A DNA stretch of 64,000 bases from a virus: positions 1-64,000 of the IMG/VR virus record IMGVR_UViG_3300024346_000022. One strand, given 5' to 3'. This document shows, one piece after another, positions 1 to 6,316 of the stretch. Below the pieces are notes generated by a model. It was not told where the DNA came from and did no database searches. It saw nothing but the letters and a program-made list of their open reading frames with translations. Position 1 is the first letter of the stretch. Each line of letters opens with the position of its first letter. The position numbers and the translations under genes were made by a program.

Positions 1-252
1 GTAAATAATTCTTTTACCCTCTTCCTTTGCCCTAACAAAAGACATCTCCAATTGACGAGTTGCCTCATCAATACAATCTTGGAATACTTCATTATAAGTC
101 ATTCCAAGACGCTTTGCCTGATCTTCGATGTAATTGTCTGTGGATAAGACAACGGCATCCTTCCAGTATTCATATGACCGGAGTTTATTTACATAAGTAG
201 ATTTCCCGGAACAGGGTATTCCGCAAAGCATCACAAGTTCAGGAATAAACAT
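1..252 (-). CDS. polynucleotide kinase-like P-loop protein (PseT type), 3' part outside window
   Basis: The first 84 codons are visible and the frame is still open at base 1. Residues 11-19 form a Walker A loop (GIPCSGKST), and an STDNYIED stretch at 37-44 sits where T4 polynucleotide kinase has its substrate-binding Asp motif. In the family this N-terminal domain phosphorylates RNA or DNA 5' ends, usually followed by a 3'-phosphatase domain. The ATG at 252 overlaps the HNH stop by 14 bases. An RNA ligase 1 gene lies just upstream in the same direction, which fits a T4-like RNA-repair pair for cleaved tRNA. A different P-loop nucleotide kinase cannot be excluded because the C-terminus is missing. 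Confidence 0.75.
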   Translation of the reverse strand, partial: MFIPELVMLCGIPCSGKSTYVNKLRSYEYWKDAVVLSTDNYIEDQAKRLGMTYNEVFQDCIDEATRQLEMSFVRAKEEGKRIIY

Positions 253-721
253 ATTCTTTCCAGTCCAAGACATTAGAGGTGTTGATAGTCAAATGTAACT
301 TATTATAAGGTCTCTTTACCTGCTTTGTCAAGAGCATTCCCGCTTCTTCTGGTGTTCGGTTTCCTTTCTTAACATTACAAGACCCACAGGATGTAGCAAG
401 ATTTTCCCAGTTATTTTCTCCACCACGAGACGCAGGATGAATGTGATCTATTGTAAGATTTTCGGTTGCTCCGCAGTATAAACATTTGTATCCATCCCTC
501 TTCATAACTAGACTTCTGGTGGGACGATTTTCCATCAACTTCCTATAAGGCAACCGAATATAATTCAACAACCGAATGACTTTTTCGGTAATCATATGTG
601 CCTTTTCTTTAAGAAGTAGAACAATTGCCCGACGACCATCACAAATATTGATAGGACTATAATCACTATTCAGTACCAGAATATTCTGTGTGATTTTGAT
701 TTTTTGATATTGATCGTTCAT
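239..721 (-). CDS. HNH endonuclease
   Basis: A 160-residue protein with a classic HNH core. Two CxxC pairs (C80/C83 and C112/C115) would bind structural zinc, and IDHIHP at 91-96 holds the catalytic His, followed by Asn-rich sequence. The N-terminal half (ILVLNSDYSPINI, then an RAIVLLL stretch) is the usual lead-in of the HNH proteins found in cyanobacteria and their phages. It lies between the RNA ligase and the kinase and may be a free-standing homing endonuclease. I chose the ATG at 721 because it clears the ligase stop at 727. An in-frame ATG at 760 would overlap that gene by 34 bases. Neither start has a strong ribosome-binding site. Confidence 0.88.
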   Translation of the reverse strand: MNDQYQKIKITQNILVLNSDYSPINICDGRRAIVLLLKEKAHMITEKVIRLLNYIRLPYRKLMENRPTRSLVMKRDGYKCLYCGATENLTIDHIHPASRGGENNWENLATSCGSCNVKKGNRTPEEAGMLLTKQVKRPYNKLHLTINTSNVLDWKEYVYS

Positions 722-726
722 AAGTT

Positions 727-1893
727 TTAGTAGTTCCAGTTTATACTGCCGAACATCCATCGGGCATCATCAATCTTCGGTTGCGAACCCAAAGATTTTC
801 CAATCATTTCTATCAATACCTCTTTAGAACCTTTACCACCTTTCATCGCATACATTATAGGTGCGTGAAGAGACGAAACCTTTTTCTGGACGAACTCAAC
901 AGCGAAGTCTTTCTTCTCCGGATACATTTTGTTTCCTTCCACAAAGAGTTCTGCCATCTCCAAAGCAACCTCATCCAGACCCATCCAGAATGCCCTCTCA
1001 AAGGAGCGTAGGCGGTCTGCGTCCTCTGGGGTCAGCAGAGGCACAAGGTCATCTACAGCGTCTCCCAGAAGGGTCTGGAGGACGTTCTTCTCCTGACTGA
1101 TGCTGTCTTTGGAGCGGTGGCGGAGCACATAATCATCCGCTTTCACCTTCACCATATGACCAGTATCAAAGCGAAGAACAATACCTTCACCATCATCCCA
1201 TTCACGAACTTGTTTGACGAATAGATCAATATTCTGGATGGAAAGACCATCAACTGCTTTAACCACAGGAATATTCCACGAGGTGGCATAAGACTTCATC
1301 ACCACATAAGGTAAATAAGACCCAGTATGATTATAACGCATTCCGGTGAGAATGAGATTGTCTTCGGGATAATCCACCACAATTCGGTTCTTACGGGAAA
1401 CCCACTCAAAGATAGGAGTGGTTCCTTTTTGTATGGATTTGCGAATGAAAGTATTATAGTGAGATTTATCGGCAACGAACACTTCTGCGTTCATCGCAAC
1501 ATCCGTAATACCCGCTTTGGTTGCTAATCTAAAACCTTCAGGAGTTAGGATTGGTCGTATCATAGAACCATCCAGTTTCTCCAGAACAACGTGAGGTTCA
1601 TAGAGATTGATTTTATTCAGTTGAGTTTCTTCCTTTTCTCCTACGTTGAAGAACTTATGATAAGGGCGCGAAATAAGATTGCCAGTTCCAATATCAAAGA
1701 TAAGACCACGACATTCACGACGAACCGCAGAACCAATCGGGTCATTCTCATCCCAAAGGAAAGTATCCTCAAAGGAAACCGCATAGATGATGACATTATA
1801 ACCCTCTTTTTCTAGAACACGAAACTCTTTTCTACCCTCAATATGAGGTAGAACATCGTTGATATGAGTGATGTGTGGGAAGTCGTAGTTCAT
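727..1893 (-). CDS. rnlA: RNA ligase 1 (T4 gp63 type)
   Basis: At 388 residues it is close to T4 RNA ligase 1 (374). The nucleotidyltransferase motif I is KLDGS at 106-110, with Lys106 as the expected AMP-accepting residue. FEW at 162-164 matches motif III, EGIVLR at 236-241 motif IV, and KVKADDY at 249-255 motif V. The enzyme joins 5'-phosphate and 3'-OH RNA ends and in T4 repairs anticodon-nicked tRNA together with polynucleotide kinase. The kinase-like gene downstream in the same direction supports that role. A sigma70-type promoter lies about 20 bases upstream (1913-1941), suggesting early expression. Confidence 0.93.
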   Translation of the reverse strand: MNYDFPHITHINDVLPHIEGRKEFRVLEKEGYNVIIYAVSFEDTFLWDENDPIGSAVRRECRGLIFDIGTGNLISRPYHKFFNVGEKEETQLNKINLYEPHVVLEKLDGSMIRPILTPEGFRLATKAGITDVAMNAEVFVADKSHYNTFIRKSIQKGTTPIFEWVSRKNRIVVDYPEDNLILTGMRYNHTGSYLPYVVMKSYATSWNIPVVKAVDGLSIQNIDLFVKQVREWDDGEGIVLRFDTGHMVKVKADDYVLRHRSKDSISQEKNVLQTLLGDAVDDLVPLLTPEDADRLRSFERAFWMGLDEVALEMAELFVEGNKMYPEKKDFAVEFVQKKVSSLHAPIMYAMKGGKGSKEVLIEMIGKSLGSQPKIDDARWMFGSINWNY

Positions 1894-1912
1894 CGGTACT
1901 TTTATTTCTCAT

Positions 1913-1941
1913 ACTATAATACCTCTTAACAGAAAAGTCAA
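1913..1941 (-). promoter_or_regulatory. sigma70-type promoter inside a hairpin, upstream of RNA ligase
   Basis: Minus strand reads TTGACT (1936-1941), a 17-base spacer, then TATAGT (1913-1918). The -35 lies in the loop of a hairpin with 8-bp arms TACCTCTT and AAGAGGTA. The arrangement resembles the terminator-promoter element at 42282-42319. Confidence 0.65.
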
Positions 1942-1968
1942 GAGGTAATGGACGGTTTATGAACTGGT

Positions 1969-2202
1969 TCAGGACTTGATTTCTTCCATCATTTCCTTCG
2001 CCATTCTATCATACTTGCGGTTCTGTATCCAAGTAGTAATAAAGTTATTAGGATGAAATCTTATCATCCATAAAAGTCTTACCATATTTAATTTCATCAT
2101 CTTAAAGACCAATAAAAAATAATCAGCAACATTTTGGTCTATAATCATTATATACAGAGCAATTCCAAATACAAGAAGTAATCCGTAATTAAGTGAAAAC
2201 AT
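1969..2202 (-). CDS. small membrane protein, unknown
   Basis: 77 residues starting MFSLNYG. One long or two close hydrophobic segments (about residues 4-35: LLLVFGIALYIMII, then YFLLVFKMM) are followed by a basic C-terminal half with WIQNRKYDR. It looks like an inner-membrane protein with a cytoplasmic tail. I do not recognise the family. The frame extends upstream to a TTG at 2250, but the only ATG is at 2202, and a late-promoter-like GATAAATA (2225-2232) sits about 25 bases before it, which supports the shorter start. Confidence 0.6.
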   Translation of the reverse strand: MFSLNYGLLLVFGIALYIMIIDQNVADYFLLVFKMMKLNMVRLLWMIRFHPNNFITTWIQNRKYDRMAKEMMEEIKS

Positions 2203-2224
2203 AGAGTTGTTTATGATGTGAGAA

Positions 2225-2232
2225 TATTTATC
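2225..2232 (-). promoter_or_regulatory. late promoter element GATAAATA
   Basis: Matches the T4-like late -10 element (NATAAATA). The TAA stop codon of the upstream gene lies inside it. It drives the small membrane-protein gene. Confidence 0.55.
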
Positions 2233-2809
2233 AATCCCACCAAAACTCAAGAGATTTTAATGCTCCAAAAAATTGATTATAATCACAGGAAATACCATAA
2301 CTCTTACCTTCCTTGAGTTCGTCTATGAAGTTTAGAATACCGGTGGTTGCGGGATTATGTTGAACGTATTCGTGAAATCTAAACACATCAAACTTCTCAT
2401 TATAAGAAAGAAAGGAACAATAATTGTCGGTGTATCCGGTCACAAATAAACTACTTCGGTCAATACCAGAATTGTTTATAGTGTTCCATTTATAGGTGGG
2501 TTCTCCATTATATTCACCACATTCTTCACTAAAGTCGTGTTCCAGTCCATCAATATACTCTTCGTATTTTTCTGGGTCAATACAGAATTTAGTTTCTTTC
2601 CATTTTTTGGTTTCGTCCAGACATATTCCCCTGAAATCACCGGATGCCCTGAAGACAAGATTTAGAATATAATATTGCCAATCCTCAAATTCATTCTCAT
2701 TATCTTCTTCAAGAATACCAAGTTTCTCCGCAAACTTTTCCCCCGACGCCCATTTAGAACGATAGGAGTGATGTAGTATCTCAAATTGGCGGTCTTCTTT
2801 CTCATTCAT
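2231..2809 (-). CDS. hypothetical protein, 192 aa
   Basis: An acidic soluble protein with no membrane segment and no motif I can assign. It is rich in Trp, Tyr and Asp/Glu (DWQYYILNLVF near residue 43, GLEHDFSEECGEYNGE near 88). The ATG at 2809 overlaps the stop of the upstream 58-codon gene by 8 bases, so translation is probably coupled. It belongs to a leftward run of small genes between 4.1 and 2.0 kb, a typical cyanophage accessory region. Confidence 0.7.
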   Translation of the reverse strand: MNEKEDRQFEILHHSYRSKWASGEKFAEKLGILEEDNENEFEDWQYYILNLVFRASGDFRGICLDETKKWKETKFCIDPEKYEEYIDGLEHDFSEECGEYNGEPTYKWNTINNSGIDRSSLFVTGYTDNYCSFLSYNEKFDVFRFHEYVQHNPATTGILNFIDELKEGKSYGISCDYNQFFGALKSLEFWWD

Positions 2810-2978
2810 TTGTGTTTTCTCTCATCAGTATAAGTTTTCCCCAAATTAAATCATAATAATTTTGACTATCAATATCGTGTTCGTATACCTCATTTAGTTT
2901 AATTTTTGATTTAACCAAACTAATCAAGTCATCAATTTCTTGTTTGGTTAAGTTCTCAAATACTGGGTCGGTTGTCAT
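2802..2978 (-). CDS. small hypothetical protein, 58 aa
   Basis: Short open frame beginning MTTDPVFENLTKQEIDDLI. It is helical and charged, with no membrane segment. Its ATG directly follows the TAA of the 109-residue gene (2979), and its TGA overlaps the next start, so it fills an otherwise empty 170-base gap between two coupled genes. This tight packing is the main support. Function unknown. Confidence 0.65.
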   Translation of the reverse strand: MTTDPVFENLTKQEIDDLISLVKSKIKLNEVYEHDIDSQNYYDLIWGKLILMRENTNE

Positions 2979-3308
2979 TTAATCTCTCCTAAGCCAACTT
3001 CCCGTTTCATCATCAGTATCCTCCCTTTTAAAAAAATCCACGATTTCATCAACATCACCAAAATGAGATTTATGATTACTGGGATCCGGGTCTCCCAAAT
3101 CCAATTGATTGAGGAAATCGTCCATATCACCTTCTACCATATTTGGGTTCTGTGATTTTCTTCGTGCCTGCCTCAAAATTTTAGCAGCAGAAGCATTATG
3201 AGCAGAAAGTTTTTCGCACCATATCATTTCGTTTAATTCTACTGCCTCTCCATTCACAATCTTATGGCAAACATTTTCAAGACGAATTCGGTAGTTTGTA
3301 CTTAACAT
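2979..3308 (-). CDS. hypothetical protein, 109 aa
   Basis: Two parts are visible. A basic N-terminal half contains WCEKLSAHNASAAKILRQARRK, and an acidic C-terminal half has FLNQLDLGDPDPSN and VDEIVDFFKREDTDDETG. No catalytic or metal-binding motif stands out. The mixed charge suggests a soluble protein-interaction or nucleic-acid-associated role, which is inference only. It starts from an ATG preceded by a late-type AATAAATA at 3341-3348, and its stop abuts the next start. Confidence 0.7.
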   Translation of the reverse strand: MLSTNYRIRLENVCHKIVNGEAVELNEMIWCEKLSAHNASAAKILRQARRKSQNPNMVEGDMDDFLNQLDLGDPDPSNHKSHFGDVDEIVDFFKREDTDDETGSWLRRD

Positions 3309-3340
3309 TTGATTACGATAACGAGAATGGATATTGAGAG

Positions 3341-3348
3341 TATTTATT
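3341..3348 (-). promoter_or_regulatory. late promoter element AATAAATA
   Basis: NATAAATA-type late element, 33 bases before the 109-residue gene. It contains the TAA stop of the 67-residue gene at 3344. Confidence 0.5.
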
Positions 3349-3547
3349 GCCCAAATCCTTTTGATTTAATCTTTGGTTTATCCAAAACTTCAAAGTATTT
3401 TAAGTAATCGGGAACCTGATTAAGAGAGAACCAGTGTGCCTGTGCGTTCTCATAATCATCAAAATCTATCGTTCTTTCATCACAAAGATGAAGACGATAG
3501 ATATGACGATTATAAGGTTTATGAGATGTTTGAGAGAAGATTTCCAT
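3344..3547 (-). CDS. hypothetical protein, 67 aa
   Basis: A small soluble protein with HIYRLHLCDERTIDFDDYENAQAHWF near residues 15-40, apparently a compact beta-rich fold ending in a basic tail (KPKIKSKGFGQ). I do not recognise the family. Its ATG overlaps the stop of the upstream secreted-protein gene by one base (TAATG), so the two are translationally coupled. Confidence 0.65.
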   Translation of the reverse strand: MEIFSQTSHKPYNRHIYRLHLCDERTIDFDDYENAQAHWFSLNQVPDYLKYFEVLDKPKIKSKGFGQ

Positions 3548-3750
3548 TACTCAATCCCATCAAACTGACGAATGTATGCGACACACTTCTTCCACTTCTC
3601 AAATTCCTTATCGCTAAAGTTGTCACTTGCGTATGGGATATTCACAATAGAAGCGCAAACACGATTTACATTTACGCGAATCATCATATCATTCGCAAAT
3701 GCCGGAGATGAGAAAGGAAGAATGGCAAGTAGTGGAATGAGTTTCTTCAT
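3547..3750 (-). CDS. small exported protein with signal peptide
   Basis: 67 residues. The N-terminus is a clear Sec signal: MKK, a hydrophobic core (LIPLLAILPFSS), then PAFA before Asn-Asp, a good cleavage site after about residue 19. The mature part is about 48 residues with two Cys (CASIV and KKCVAY) that could form a disulfide in the periplasm. Function is unknown; envelope modification or lysis support are possible but not shown. It overlaps both neighbours by 1-4 bases. Confidence 0.72.
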   Translation of the reverse strand: MKKLIPLLAILPFSSPAFANDMMIRVNVNRVCASIVNIPYASDNFSDKEFEKWKKCVAYIRQFDGIE

Positions 3751-3995
3751 AGATATTCTTCAAGAGTAGAAGATGACTTACGGTTTCGTGGAGTTTGTTT
3801 TACTTTTTTGAGGATGTATTCTTTTGCGAGATGAAAGGAACTTGAGGTATGAACCTGTTCCCCATTACAAATGATTACATACTTGTTTTTGCCCCAAGGA
3901 ACGGCAGCCCATTTTCCATCGCTGGTGACATATCCTTCCGGATGAGGTTCTTCGGCATTAAGAATGCGAATGTTTGGTATATTAGGAGTCAGCAT
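3747..3995 (-). CDS. hypothetical protein, 82 aa
   Basis: Soluble, basic toward the C-terminus (KKVKQTPRNRKSSSTLEE). The middle region, GKWAAVPWGKNKYVIICNGEQVH near 27-49, looks like a small beta-sheet domain followed by a helix (SFHLAKEYILKK). No family recognised. Its TGA overlaps the next start as ATGA, and its own ATG overlaps the stop of the 44-codon gene, so it is an internal member of a coupled run. Confidence 0.65.
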   Translation of the reverse strand: MLTPNIPNIRILNAEEPHPEGYVTSDGKWAAVPWGKNKYVIICNGEQVHTSSSFHLAKEYILKKVKQTPRNRKSSSTLEEYL

Positions 3996-4123
3996 GTGAC
4001 ATTCACAACCCTGGCGTTAGGATTCCGTGCCAAAATAACTCTCTGTGCCTCAGCGGGATTGTTAGCATAGACTTCTTCTGTTTGGCGTTGATTGCCAGCG
4101 ATAAAAATGACCCGATACTTCAT
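3989..4123 (-). CDS. small hypothetical protein, 44 aa
   Basis: Short frame starting MKYRVIFIAGNQRQTEEVYA with the pattern beta-strand, helix (NNPAEAQRIIL), beta-strand. This is a common layout in tiny phage proteins that modify Arg/Lys-rich partners, but no function can be given. It has a good ribosome-binding site (AGAGGA, 7 bases before the ATG) and a TATAAT box about 30 bases upstream, so it is probably the first gene of the 4.1-2.2 kb operon. Confidence 0.68.
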   Translation of the reverse strand: MKYRVIFIAGNQRQTEEVYANNPAEAQRVILARNPNARVVNVTC

Positions 4124-4151
4124 TTGAGTTTCCTCTTTTGGTTACTTGTGT

Positions 4152-4180
4152 ATTATAGTAGAAAAGGAGTCCTTTGGGAA
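4152..4180 (-). promoter_or_regulatory. sigma70-type promoter for the 4.1-2.2 kb operon
   Basis: Minus strand: TTCCCA (4175-4180), 17-base spacer, TATAAT (4152-4157). The -10 is perfect and the -35 weak (4 of 6). A near-palindrome (AAAGGACTCCTTT) lies in the spacer. Confidence 0.55.
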
Positions 4181-4210
4181 CCCCCTGTGTGCCAGTTATG
4201 AAAGTGGTCT

Positions 4211-4861
4211 TCAGGTAGTATTTTTTCTTTTATTTTTATGATAATTCTCCCGCCTTCTTGCTCTTTCATTTTCAATATTTAAAAGATATTTTTCTCTTTT
4301 TTCTTCCCTCAATCTTTCTATATTTCGTTGATAATATGCTTTTGAGGATTCATTTTGCTTCACACGTTTTTCTTCATCACTCATACCCGTTCCAGCATTC
4401 CATTGCCTGCGACCATTTGCAAATTCATTTTTTAATCTCTCACTTATCTTTTTTTTACTTTCATCACTGAATTTTTGCGCTCCCTTCTTTCCTTTATTCC
4501 AAGGTTCCCTACCTTTAACCTTTTCTTTTATTTTTTCTTTTGTTTCTTCACTACATACAATTCCTTTATTCCAAGGAACAATGCCCGTAGTGTCAAACTT
4601 TGATGAAGTTTGTTTTGATTTATTTGTAAAGTGCTTATTATGGGAAACATTATAAAAATTATGAAGTATGACTTCATCGGTTATCGCATCTTCCCGACTA
4701 CGATAATCATCCTTTATTATAATTTTTAAAGAAGGATTAAATGATTTATCGGCATATGACCCAAAATATTTAATATCTTCTTCGGGCAAACATTTACAAC
4801 TTCTACTACCAATATACCCACGACCCCAAGGTTCATATGAGTAATATGTGTAATGATACAT
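4211..4861 (-). CDS. GIY-YIG homing endonuclease with NUMOD3 repeats
   Basis: 216 residues. The N-terminal catalytic domain has YYSYE at 6-10 and GYIGSR at 15-20, the GIY-YIG signature with its catalytic Arg, and a Glu near residue 63. Two or three NUMOD3 DNA-binding repeats follow (PWNKG, SEETKEKIKEKVKG, PWNKGKKG at about 96-127; a degenerate one at 150-165) and then a highly basic tail. It is a paralogue of the gene at 37455-38105, which is also 216 residues and begins the same way, so I chose the ATG at 4861 over the TTG at 4918. A TATAAATA late promoter 24 bases upstream supports this. Confidence 0.88.
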   Translation of the reverse strand: MYHYTYYSYEPWGRGYIGSRSCKCLPEEDIKYFGSYADKSFNPSLKIIIKDDYRSREDAITDEVILHNFYNVSHNKHFTNKSKQTSSKFDTTGIVPWNKGIVCSEETKEKIKEKVKGREPWNKGKKGAQKFSDESKKKISERLKNEFANGRRQWNAGTGMSDEEKRVKQNESSKAYYQRNIERLREEKREKYLLNIENERARRRENYHKNKRKNTT

Positions 4862-4865
4862 TTTC

Positions 4866-4935
4866 GTCTTGGCGTGACTATTACTATTTATAATAGAATA
4901 GGTGTGGGACTTACGCAACTACAATCCGCCAAGAC
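4866..4935 (-). promoter_or_regulatory. late promoter within RBS-occluding hairpin, GIY-YIG gene 1
   Basis: On the minus strand GTCTTGGCG (4927-4935) can pair perfectly with CGCCAAGAC (4866-4874), whose 3' end lies 4 bases before the ATG and covers the likely Shine-Dalgarno. A perfect late element TATAAATA (4885-4892) lies between the arms. RNA read through from upstream could form the stem, while RNA started at the late promoter would lack the 5' arm. Confidence 0.65.
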
Positions 4936-4955
4936 ACAAGTTGCCGCCCACCATA

Positions 4956-6206
4956 TTATCTATTAATTGTTGAGATGGCAACGTCCCCCTTCTGGAAGAT
5001 AATATCCACCACACTCTGGACCTTCTGTGCGGTGCCCTTGGATACCTTGTCAAAGGTCGGGCAAATCACCAGACCATAGGATTTGGTGTAGGTCTCCAGA
5101 GCACCTGCCTGAAGGGCACCAGAGCGGATACCAGCGGCATCTTGGGGGTGGAGACGCAGGGTGCGACCCACAGTCTGCCCGATACCTACAATATCCATAG
5201 AGCGCATGAAGACCACCGCTTCCAGAGCAGAAATGTTGATACCTTCTGCGAGAATGCTGTGATGAAGAACCACAAACTTCTTGTCGGCGTTCTTGCCCCA
5301 TTCGTTAAGAACATCAAAGAACACCTCACGATTGACTTTATGACCGTCAATAAAGGCGCCGTGCTTTGCGGTGATGTGAAGAATAGAATATCCTTCCTGT
5401 GCTAGTTGTTCGGCAAAGTCAGTTTGAGAAAGCAGACCAATAATGTGCTTGGTCGCTTTAGCGCAAATCAGGATTTTATTGACAGGATTATCCTGAATGG
5501 TTTGGAGCAGATACTCACAATCCCGTTGGGCGATGTCCTCTCCCTTGACAGAGAGACGCATTTGAGAAGCAATCACTTTAGGAGGAATGATATAACCGTT
5601 CCGTACCAATTCTGGAGCAGGAACCTTGGCGATGATTTGACCGTAGATATCAAAGTCATTCATACCGGGTTTGCCGATTACGTTGCTATACTTTGGAGTG
5701 GCGGAGAAGAAGAAGCAACGTTGTGCTTCTGCGCTAAAATACTCTACCGCAGGGAAGAAATCACGACGCACAGAATTGTGTGCCTCGTCGAAGTAAATGG
5801 TATCTACGGAGATATCTGCCCGCTGAAGTTGATGAAGAGAGTTGTAGGTGGTGAAGATAAGTTTGTGACCCGAAATGTTCTCGTGCCAAGCGCGGATTAT
5901 GTTGGGTTTGGTAGAAGAATAGTGATGCGTCTCTCCCGTGTGAATATGAAGCACAGAAGCGTTGGTGATAAACTCCAGATACTCGCTGGAGAGTTGTTCT
6001 GCCAGAAGAATGCGGGGAGAAACAACAACAATTGTCTTTGGGATGTTAGACTGGAATTGACGAACGGCATCAAAGATACCCACGTTAGTTTTTCCCCCGC
6101 CGGTTGGAAATACGCAGATACCTTTAGAATGCTGTGAGAGAGCATCCAGAGCAGTTTGTTGGTGAGGACGGAGTTGGATCACGGGTCTCATTTCGTATGA
6201 ATACAT
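4956..6206 (-). CDS. SF2 DEAD/DEAH-box helicase
   Basis: 416 residues. Motif I is PTGGGKT (34-40), motif II DEAH (140-143), motif III SAT (168-170), and motif VI lies in QTVGRTLRLHP near the C-terminus, so both RecA-like lobes are intact. It should be an ATP-driven nucleic-acid translocase of the UvsW / type III restriction-helicase class. It lacks the N-terminal DNA-binding domain of UvsW and is shorter, so I do not name it uvsW. The ATG at 6206 has a strong Shine-Dalgarno (GAGGGGG, 4 bases away) lying in a hairpin arm. The frame opens further only to a TTG at 6233. Confidence 0.9.
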   Translation of the reverse strand: MYSYEMRPVIQLRPHQQTALDALSQHSKGICVFPTGGGKTNVGIFDAVRQFQSNIPKTIVVVSPRILLAEQLSSEYLEFITNASVLHIHTGETHHYSSTKPNIIRAWHENISGHKLIFTTYNSLHQLQRADISVDTIYFDEAHNSVRRDFFPAVEYFSAEAQRCFFFSATPKYSNVIGKPGMNDFDIYGQIIAKVPAPELVRNGYIIPPKVIASQMRLSVKGEDIAQRDCEYLLQTIQDNPVNKILICAKATKHIIGLLSQTDFAEQLAQEGYSILHITAKHGAFIDGHKVNREVFFDVLNEWGKNADKKFVVLHHSILAEGINISALEAVVFMRSMDIVGIGQTVGRTLRLHPQDAAGIRSGALQAGALETYTKSYGLVICPTFDKVSKGTAQKVQSVVDIIFQKGDVAISTINR

Positions 6207-6209
6207 AAT

Positions 6210-6241
6210 ACCCCCTCTGCGGGGAAACCACAAGAGGGGGT
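6210..6241 (-). promoter_or_regulatory. hairpin sequestering the helicase ribosome-binding site
   Basis: ACCCCCTCT (6233-6241) and AGAGGGGGT (6210-6218) form a 9-bp perfect stem with a 14-base loop. The 3' arm is the helicase Shine-Dalgarno, 4 bases before the ATG. No T-run follows, so a translational control element is more likely than a terminator. Confidence 0.55.
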
Positions 6242-6316
6242 TGTGCCAGTTCCTTGAGTGTCCTTAAGGGCTTAGAGTCTCATCTTCAACGGGGACAAAG
6301 GTAGTCTACAGGGTTT

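Noticed and set aside
5406-6137. Plus-strand ORF of 243 codons
   Set aside because: Antisense to the SF2 helicase, which has all motifs intact.
4956-6206. Naming the helicase UvsW
   Set aside because: It lacks the N-terminal DNA-binding domain and is about 170 residues shorter than T4 UvsW.
6210-6241. Terminator for the fibre transcript
   Set aside because: No T-run follows, and the 3' arm is the Shine-Dalgarno of the helicase.
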